Assembly: GCA_947589525.1 (NCBI GenBank)
Contig: CANQAW010000048.1
Coordinates: forward strand, 1-10,688
Source of the DNA: Candidatus Gastranaerophilales bacterium
GTDB lineage: Bacteria > Cyanobacteriota > Vampirovibrionia > Gastranaerophilales > Gastranaerophilaceae
Length of the DNA stretch: 10,688 bases
Reading direction: 5' to 3'
Below, one piece after another: positions 6,553 through 10,688 of this stretch. The notes beneath the pieces are model-generated. The model worked only from the letters and a program-made list of their open reading frames with translations. It did not search any database and was not told the origin of the DNA. Every line of letters begins with the position of its first letter. Position 1 is the stretch's first letter. The position numbers and the translations under genes were made by a program.

Positions 6553-7839
6553 ATGAAAAATACAGTTGTTGTAGGGGCGCAGTTCGGAGATGAAGGAAAA
6601 GCAAAAATAACCGATTTACTTGCTCGTGAAGCTGATTTTATAACCCGTTTTCAGGGCGGGTCTAACGCAGGGCATACTGTTGTTGTTGAGGGGAAAAAAT
6701 ACGCTTTTCATTTAATTCCCTCGGGAATTTTATACGAAAATAAAATTTGTATGATAGGGGCAGGATGCGTTATAAAGCCTGATGATTTAAAAAAAGAAAT
6801 TGATGATATTATAGCGCTCGGCGTTAAAAAAGAGCATTTTGAAAAATATCTTAAAATTTCTCCTTTGGCTCATATAACAATGAAATATCACACAGATATT
6901 GACGGATACTCGGAAGCTTCAGGTAAAATAAAAATAGGAACGACAAAAAAAGGAATAGGCCCGACCTACACTGATAAATACAACCGCTCAGGTATAAGAG
7001 TTGAAGATTTATTTAATATTGGAACTTTATCCAAAAAATTAGATACTATTTTAGATAAGAAAAACAAAGAACTTCAATTTGTCTATAATTTAAAACCCTA
7101 TACAAAAGAAGAAATTTTAGCCGAATGCGCGAAATATCGTGAAATTTTATCTCCTTACGTTGATTTTAGATGGCAGGAAAATCTTTTAAATTATAAAAAT
7201 AATAAAACAATTCTTTTTGAAGGTGCGCAAGGAGTAATGTTAGATATTGATTACGGAACTTATCCTTTTGTTACTTCTTCTTCACCGACCGCAGGGGGTG
7301 CGGGAGTCGGCGCTTCAATAGGGCCTTTAGCAATTGATAGGGCAGTAGGCGTTTTTAAAGCTTATATGACACGAGTCGGTGAGGGTGCTTTTATAACCGA
7401 ATTAAACGATGAAACAGGAGAAAAATTAAGGTCAATCGGAGGAGAATTCGGCGTTACTACGGGCAGACCCAGACGATGCGGCTGGTTTGATGCGGTCAGT
7501 GCAAAATATGCTGTTTTAGCGGGCGGGTTATCTGAAATTGCTTTAACAAAACTTGATGTATTAGATAGTTTTGAAGAGATTAAAATTGCAATTTCTTATA
7601 AAAACAAAATAACGGGAGAAATAATTAATCATTATCCTACAAATGTCTATACGCACGAAGATTTTGAACCCGTCTATGAAACTTTTAAAGGCTGGAATTG
7701 CGATATTACTAAATGTAAAAGTTATGATGAACTTCCTCAAAACGCTAAAATTTATTTAAAAAGACTGGAAGAAATTTTAGGAATAAAAATTACTATAATT
7801 AGTGTCGGAGCGGACAGAGAACAGACAATTTTCGTATAA
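6553..7839 (+). CDS. purA: Adenylosuccinate synthetase
   Basis: Catalyses the GTP-dependent joining of IMP and aspartate to adenylosuccinate, the first committed step to AMP. At 428 aa it is full length. Visible motifs: FGDEGKAK at 11-18 (catalytic Asp13, IMP/GTP loop), GSNAGHTV with catalytic His41, TTKKGIGPTY in the Bacillus style, LFEGAQGVMLDIDYGTYPFV for the IMP pocket, TTGRPRRCGW for the aspartate/IMP loop, TKLDVLD for guanine binding and VGADREQTI near the C-terminus. Two positions differ from the usual consensus: Ala17 replaces Gly in GDEGKGK and Phe11 replaces Trp. Ribosome-binding sequence AAGGAG (6542-6547) sits five bases before the ATG. It is monocistronic and divergent from tatA. 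No convincing terminator hairpin follows it before glnA. Confidence 0.97.
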   Translation: MKNTVVVGAQFGDEGKAKITDLLAREADFITRFQGGSNAGHTVVVEGKKYAFHLIPSGILYENKICMIGAGCVIKPDDLKKEIDDIIALGVKKEHFEKYLKISPLAHITMKYHTDIDGYSEASGKIKIGTTKKGIGPTYTDKYNRSGIRVEDLFNIGTLSKKLDTILDKKNKELQFVYNLKPYTKEEILAECAKYREILSPYVDFRWQENLLNYKNNKTILFEGAQGVMLDIDYGTYPFVTSSSPTAGGAGVGASIGPLAIDRAVGVFKAYMTRVGEGAFITELNDETGEKLRSIGGEFGVTTGRPRRCGWFDAVSAKYAVLAGGLSEIALTKLDVLDSFEEIKIAISYKNKITGEIINHYPTNVYTHEDFEPVYETFKGWNCDITKCKSYDELPQNAKIYLKRLEEILGIKITIISVGADREQTIFV

Positions 7840-7962
7840 TATTAACTTTTGTAAAATCAAAAAAATAAACTGCAATTTTAAGGTTTTTTAAAAAAATATT
7901 GCCTGATTTTTAAAAATGAGTTTTAAAATCCGCAAAATTTAAAATAAAAACTTTGATTTTTT

Positions 7963-8009
7963 AAAAATTTTTATTAATTTTCGAAAATTCGTTTTTTATA
8001 AAAATTTTT
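7963..8009. repeat. AT-rich dyad region upstream of the glnA promoter
   Basis: A 12-bp perfect inverted repeat (7963-7974 and 7998-8009, AAAAATTTTTAT / ATAAAAATTTTT) flanks a 14-bp perfect palindrome AATTTTCGAAAATT (7976-7989). The block ends six bases before the glnA -35 box. In DNA this AT-rich such dyads arise easily, but the nesting and location suit an UP element or a regulator site. The rest of the 235-base purA-glnA gap shows no gene, tRNA or clear terminator. Confidence 0.4.
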
Positions 8010-8015
8010 CATTCT

Positions 8016-8044
8016 TTGACAAAACCTTCTTAACTGAGGAAAAT
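8016..8044 (+). promoter_or_regulatory. Predicted sigma-70-type promoter of glnA
   Basis: A perfect -35 box TTGACA (8016-8021) is followed after exactly 17 bases by GAAAAT (8039-8044), a four-of-six match to TATAAT. The expected start near 8051 gives a leader of about 24 bases with the AGGAGGA ribosome-binding site at 8063-8069. I see no NtcA box (GTA-N8-TAC), no complete GlnR/TnrA box and no glutamine riboswitch. Confidence 0.55.
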
Positions 8045-8074
8045 AATTGTAAGAAATATTTTAGGAGGAAATAT

Positions 8075-9415
8075 ATGGCATACGCGAAGATGACAAAAGA
8101 AAAAATCGAACAACTGGTTAAAGAAAACAAAGTCGGTTTTATAAGACTGCAATTCTGTGATATTAACGGAACTATTAAAAATTTGTGTTTACCTATAAGC
8201 CAGTTAAACAAAGTTTTAAACAATGAAATTATGCTTGACGGGTCATCAATCAAGGGTTTTAGAAGTATTGAAACCTCGGATATGTATTTTTATCCTGATT
8301 TAGACACTTTTACAATTCTTCCATGGTGCGAAAGAGACGGTAAAAATGTTGCAAGAATAATCTGCGATATTCATAACGCTGACGGAACTCCTTTTGAAGG
8401 CTGCCCTCGCTGTAACTTAAAAAGAATGATAGCAAGAGCCGAAAAACTCGGTTATAAAATGAATGTGGGGCCTGAAGCCGAATTTTTCATTTTTGAATTG
8501 GACGAACAGGGCCGTGCAACTACAATTCCCCATGACAAAGGCGGATATTATGACGCTGCGCCCACTGATTTAGCGGAAGATATAAGACGTGATATTACAA
8601 GTACTTTAGAAGAAATGGGTTTTGAAATTGAAGCAAGCCACCACGAAGTAGCTGACGGACAGCACGAGATTGATTTTAAATACGCAGATGCGCTAACAAC
8701 TGCTGATAATATTATCACTTTTAAATATGTCGTAAAAAGTATAGCAAACGAATATGGGGTTCACGCTACTTTTATGCCAAAACCGATTTTTGGAATAAAC
8801 GGTTCAGGCATGCACTGCAATTTATCTTTATTTAAAGACGATAAAAATGTTTTTTATGCGCCCGAGCGTGATTTTCAGCTTTCAAAAGAAGCACTTTATT
8901 CAATAGGCGGGGTTTTAAAGCATGTTAAATCATTTACCGCAATAACAAACCCCACGGTAAACAGCTATAAAAGGTTAGTCCCCGGGTATGAAGCACCTGT
9001 TTATCTGGCTTGGTCTTTAGCAAACCGCTCTGCGTTAATTCGAGTTCCCGCAAAAAGAGGAGTTGCAACAAGAATAGAGCTTCGCTCGCCCGACCCCTCT
9101 TGCAATCCTTACTTAGCTTTAGCGGTTATTTTAGGTGCTATTTTAGACGGTATTGAAAATAAAATCGAACCGCCCGTTCAAGTTGAAGAAAATATCTATG
9201 AAATGACTCCTAAAGAACTTAAAAAAGCTCATATTGATTCACTTCCTGGGGGATTAAATTTAGCAGTTGAAATGTTAGAAAAAGATGAAGTTATAAAAGA
9301 TGCACTCGGTGAGCATATTTTAAATGAATTTATAACGGCAAAACACATTGAATGGGATAGCTACAGAACCTACGTCACTCAATGGGAAAAAGACAGATAT
9401 TTAAATGCTTATTAG
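8075..9415 (+). CDS. glnA: Glutamine synthetase, type I (GSI-alpha)
   Basis: Makes glutamine from glutamate, ammonia and ATP; the main entry of ammonium into metabolism, working as a cytoplasmic dodecamer. At 446 aa it matches the short GSI-alpha class (Bacillus, 444 aa) in length and sequence. Landmarks: IRLQFCDINGTIKN at 23-36, LDGSSIKGF at 54-62, metal/glutamate residues Glu134 and Glu136 (GPEAEFF), HHEVADGQHEIDF at 189-201, GSGMHCNLSLF with His247, the NPTVNSYKRLVPGYEAP stretch with flap Glu306, and IELRSPDPSCNPYLALA at 334-350. At the position of Bacillus Arg62, which in that class mediates feedback inhibition, the residue is Ser64 and the arginine sits one place earlier. GSI-alpha enzymes are not normally adenylylated. 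It has its own promoter and a strong terminator, so it is monocistronic; no GlnR-like gene is adjacent. Confidence 0.97.
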   Translation: MAYAKMTKEKIEQLVKENKVGFIRLQFCDINGTIKNLCLPISQLNKVLNNEIMLDGSSIKGFRSIETSDMYFYPDLDTFTILPWCERDGKNVARIICDIHNADGTPFEGCPRCNLKRMIARAEKLGYKMNVGPEAEFFIFELDEQGRATTIPHDKGGYYDAAPTDLAEDIRRDITSTLEEMGFEIEASHHEVADGQHEIDFKYADALTTADNIITFKYVVKSIANEYGVHATFMPKPIFGINGSGMHCNLSLFKDDKNVFYAPERDFQLSKEALYSIGGVLKHVKSFTAITNPTVNSYKRLVPGYEAPVYLAWSLANRSALIRVPAKRGVATRIELRSPDPSCNPYLALAVILGAILDGIENKIEPPVQVEENIYEMTPKELKKAHIDSLPGGLNLAVEMLEKDEVIKDALGEHILNEFITAKHIEWDSYRTYVTQWEKDRYLNAY

Positions 9416-9422
9416 TTAAAAT

Positions 9423-9447
9423 AAAAGCCCCGATTTTCGGGGCTTTT
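9423..9447. terminator. Strong bidirectional terminator between glnA and the convergent gene
   Basis: AAAAGCCCCGA (9423-9433) pairs perfectly with TCGGGGCTTTT (9437-9447) around a TTT loop. The GC core is flanked by A- and T-runs, so both strands read a GC stem followed by CTTTT. The final bases overlap the TAA stop codon (9446-9448) of the minus-strand gene. Confidence 0.95.
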
Positions 9448-10411
9448 AAATATCTTTATAAGGTTCAATTTCAAATAAAGAGGGATAAACCTCGATATAA
9501 TCTTCTAAATCTCTGTAAAAAGCTTCAAAATCGAAACTTTTGCCTGCTTTTATCGGGCTTGTTTTATAACCGTAAGAATTATAAATAGCTTTTGTCAGAA
9601 TATTTGCAATTGAATCATTGCCTCTCCAATAGGGGCATTGTTGGGCAATAAGCCAGTTAATTTTTGCAGCAGCTTTGTTTATATCCTGTTTTGTCGGATT
9701 TTTTATTCGTTTTAGTTTTTCGTATTCGTTTTTAACTAAAAGTAAATTATCGGGCATTTGAGAGTTTTTTTTGTTGTTGCCGTATCTTATTTCTGTGAAT
9801 GAATGTTTATCATCCACTCTGTAATATTTAATATCACAAGTGTACGGGTTGATTGATGAGTCTTGCGTTTTAGGGGTGATTATTTTGTGAATTGAGTTTT
9901 TAAATTTTGCGTTTTTTCCTTTTTTGGATATAAAAAGTTTTTTATATGTTTCATAATATTCTTCCCCTCTTTCATTTTTTTTGATATTAAAACCTGTTGA
10001 ATGTATGCCTTTTCTTCTTCCGTATTCATTTGAACCGTTTATTCTTCTAACGTTCTCTTCAATATATTTTAAAATTTCATCAAAATCATAATTTAAGCTC
10101 ATTAAAGAACTGACCGCATAAGTTAGTTCAACCATTCTTTTTGCCCAAATGGGGTCTTTTTGATAGTGCTTCATCCTGATAAAAAACGTATCGGGCTGAA
10201 TTTCAACAAAAGGTTTTGTGCTTAATTTTGCACTTCTGATTTTAGGACCTTGAAAAACCCTAAAAACACCTAATTTTTTATAAGGAACATTATCGACAGA
10301 TATAATATTTCTTTTTGGTTTTATAGTTTTTGATTTGGATTTTTCTTCTTTTTCCAAAATTTGTTTTTTTGGTTTTTGTATTCTTATGCTGTATAAATGT
10401 ATGTTGAACAT
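9446..10411 (-). CDS. Unknown protein with a degenerate Fic-like motif (possible Fido-fold protein)
   Basis: Not identified with certainty. A 321-aa protein without signal peptide or membrane segment. Residues 13-35 are a very basic, low-complexity stretch, probably disordered. The C-terminal part contains AAAKINWLIAQQ followed by CPYWRGNDSIAN at 259-270, then a helix ILTKAIYNSYGY. This lines up without gaps to the Fic signature HPFxxGNGRxxR and its flanking helices: Pro, aromatic, Gly and Asn are kept, but the catalytic His is Cys259, and the Gly-Arg pair is Asp266-Ser267. Such a protein could be an inactive or altered Fic/AvrB-like (Fido) member; other explanations are possible. The start at 10411 lacks a good ribosome-binding site, so it is less certain; the next Met is residue 80. 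The gene stands alone between two terminator/promoter regions. Confidence 0.7.
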   Translation of the reverse strand: MFNIHLYSIRIQKPKKQILEKEEKSKSKTIKPKRNIISVDNVPYKKLGVFRVFQGPKIRSAKLSTKPFVEIQPDTFFIRMKHYQKDPIWAKRMVELTYAVSSLMSLNYDFDEILKYIEENVRRINGSNEYGRRKGIHSTGFNIKKNERGEEYYETYKKLFISKKGKNAKFKNSIHKIITPKTQDSSINPYTCDIKYYRVDDKHSFTEIRYGNNKKNSQMPDNLLLVKNEYEKLKRIKNPTKQDINKAAAKINWLIAQQCPYWRGNDSIANILTKAIYNSYGYKTSPIKAGKSFDFEAFYRDLEDYIEVYPSLFEIEPYKDI

Positions 10412-10444
10412 ATTTACTTAAAAACTCTGAATAATTATTTTTGT

Positions 10445-10477
10445 ATTACTCAAATTTTATGTTAAAATTTGAGTAAT
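10445..10477. promoter_or_regulatory. Perfect 15-bp inverted repeat, candidate operator of thrS
   Basis: ATTACTCAAATTTTA (10445-10459) and its exact complement TAAAATTTGAGTAAT (10463-10477) flank a TGT spacer. It lies in the 90-base gap between the divergent unknown gene and thrS, 24 bases before the thrS ATG. It overlaps the predicted thrS -10, and no U-tract follows, which argues for a protein-binding operator rather than a terminator. Confidence 0.65.
10460..10468 (+). promoter_or_regulatory. Predicted extended -10 promoter of thrS
   Basis: TGT-TAAAAT (10460-10468) fits an extended -10, with TTGTAT (10441-10446) as a weak -35 at 16-base spacing. The start site would be near 10475, leaving a leader of about 27 bases that holds the AAGGAA ribosome-binding sequence (10489-10494). 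Confidence 0.45.
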
Positions 10478-10501
10478 TAAAAGCTTTTAAGGAATAGAAA
10501 A

Positions 10502-10688
10502 ATGGAAATGGAAGAAAAATTACACACTCTAAGACATTCTTGTTCTCATATTATGGCGCAGGCGGTTCAAACTCTCTACCCTCAAGCAAAACTTGCAATC
10601 GGGCCTGCTATTGAAAACGGATTTTATTACGATTTTGATATTGAAGGAGTCAACTTAAACGAGCAAAATCTTAAAGAGATAGAAAAAG
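10502..10688 (+). CDS. thrS: Threonine--tRNA ligase, N-terminal part (runs off the window)
   Basis: Class II synthetase that charges tRNA-Thr and removes mischarged serine. Only the first 62 residues are present. They start straight into the editing domain: LRHSCSHIMAQAVQTLYP at about 10-27 with the HxxxH zinc/catalytic pair (His12, His16), then AIGPAIENGFYYDFD. The usual N-terminal TGS domain of about 60 residues is absent. It cannot be recovered by an upstream start because an in-frame TAA lies at 10478-10480. Cyanobacterial ThrS proteins, as I recall them, share this short N-terminus and similar wording. AAGGAA lies seven bases before the ATG; a second ATG two codons later is less well placed. 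Catalytic and anticodon-binding domains are outside the window. Confidence 0.93.
   Translation, partial: MEMEEKLHTLRHSCSHIMAQAVQTLYPQAKLAIGPAIENGFYYDFDIEGVNLNEQNLKEIEK

Noticed and set aside
7840..7962. A terminator after purA
   Set aside because: Only short A/T runs with weak pairing are present; no GC-containing stem followed by a U-tract.
8045..8074. Glutamine riboswitch or GlnR box in the glnA leader
   Set aside because: The leader is only about 24 bases and lacks the conserved riboswitch core; TGTAA at 8049-8053 has no matching TNACA half-site at the required spacing.
7996..8253. 85-aa minus-strand reading frame across the glnA start
   Set aside because: It overlaps the glnA promoter and coding region in antisense; hydrophobic content is a by-product of the AT-rich complement, and nothing supports expression.
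10400..10412. 13-base palindrome TATGTT-G-AACATA at the start codon of the Fic-like gene
   Set aside because: Six-base arms in AT-rich DNA are common by chance and much of it is coding; too weak to call a site, though it could hide the start codon in a hairpin.

Overview
The window is AT-rich (roughly 30% GC by eye), tightly packed bacterial chromosome. It carries eleven genes: housekeeping enzymes interspersed with four proteins I cannot name. The best guess for the source is a gut, non-photosynthetic cyanobacterial relative (Gastranaerophilales/Melainabacteria type). Reasons are the very low GC, a threonyl-tRNA synthetase that begins directly at its editing domain as in Cyanobacteria, a short Bacillus-like glutamine synthetase, and a two-component TatA/TatC system. 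This is inference from protein style, not a database result. I see no phage, insertion sequence, CRISPR, rRNA or tRNA.

Layout. 1-1170 (+): a 5'-truncated ABC-transporter solute-binding protein. It meets head-on an unknown 207-residue protein (1167-1790, -), and the two stop codons share the bases TTAA. 2023-4371 (+): an apparent operon of a RluB/RsuA-type pseudouridine synthase, serS and a small secreted four-cysteine protein. It starts from an extended -10 placed so close to the ATG that a leaderless mRNA is predicted, and ends at a hairpin terminator. 6469-4420 (-): tatA, tatC and an unknown multi-pass membrane protein whose start codon overlaps the tatC stop by one base. Its last codons form part of the terminator stem shared with the operon coming the other way. 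6553-7839 (+): purA, divergent from tatA. 8075-9415 (+): glnA with its own promoter. 9446-10411 (-): an unknown protein with a Fic-like but degenerate motif, separated from glnA by a strong bidirectional terminator. 10502-end (+): the start of thrS, behind a perfect 15-bp inverted repeat that overlaps its predicted -10.

Most genes serve translation (serS, thrS, the rRNA pseudouridine synthase), nitrogen and purine metabolism (glnA, purA) and protein export (tatA, tatC). The points most worth a second look are the Fic-like protein, the leaderless pseudouridine-synthase transcript, the thrS operator candidate, and the membrane protein coupled to tatC. No single obvious new multi-gene system is visible. 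No gene-free stretch exceeds 300 bases; the longest are 1791-2022 and 7840-8074, and both hold only regulatory-looking sequence.
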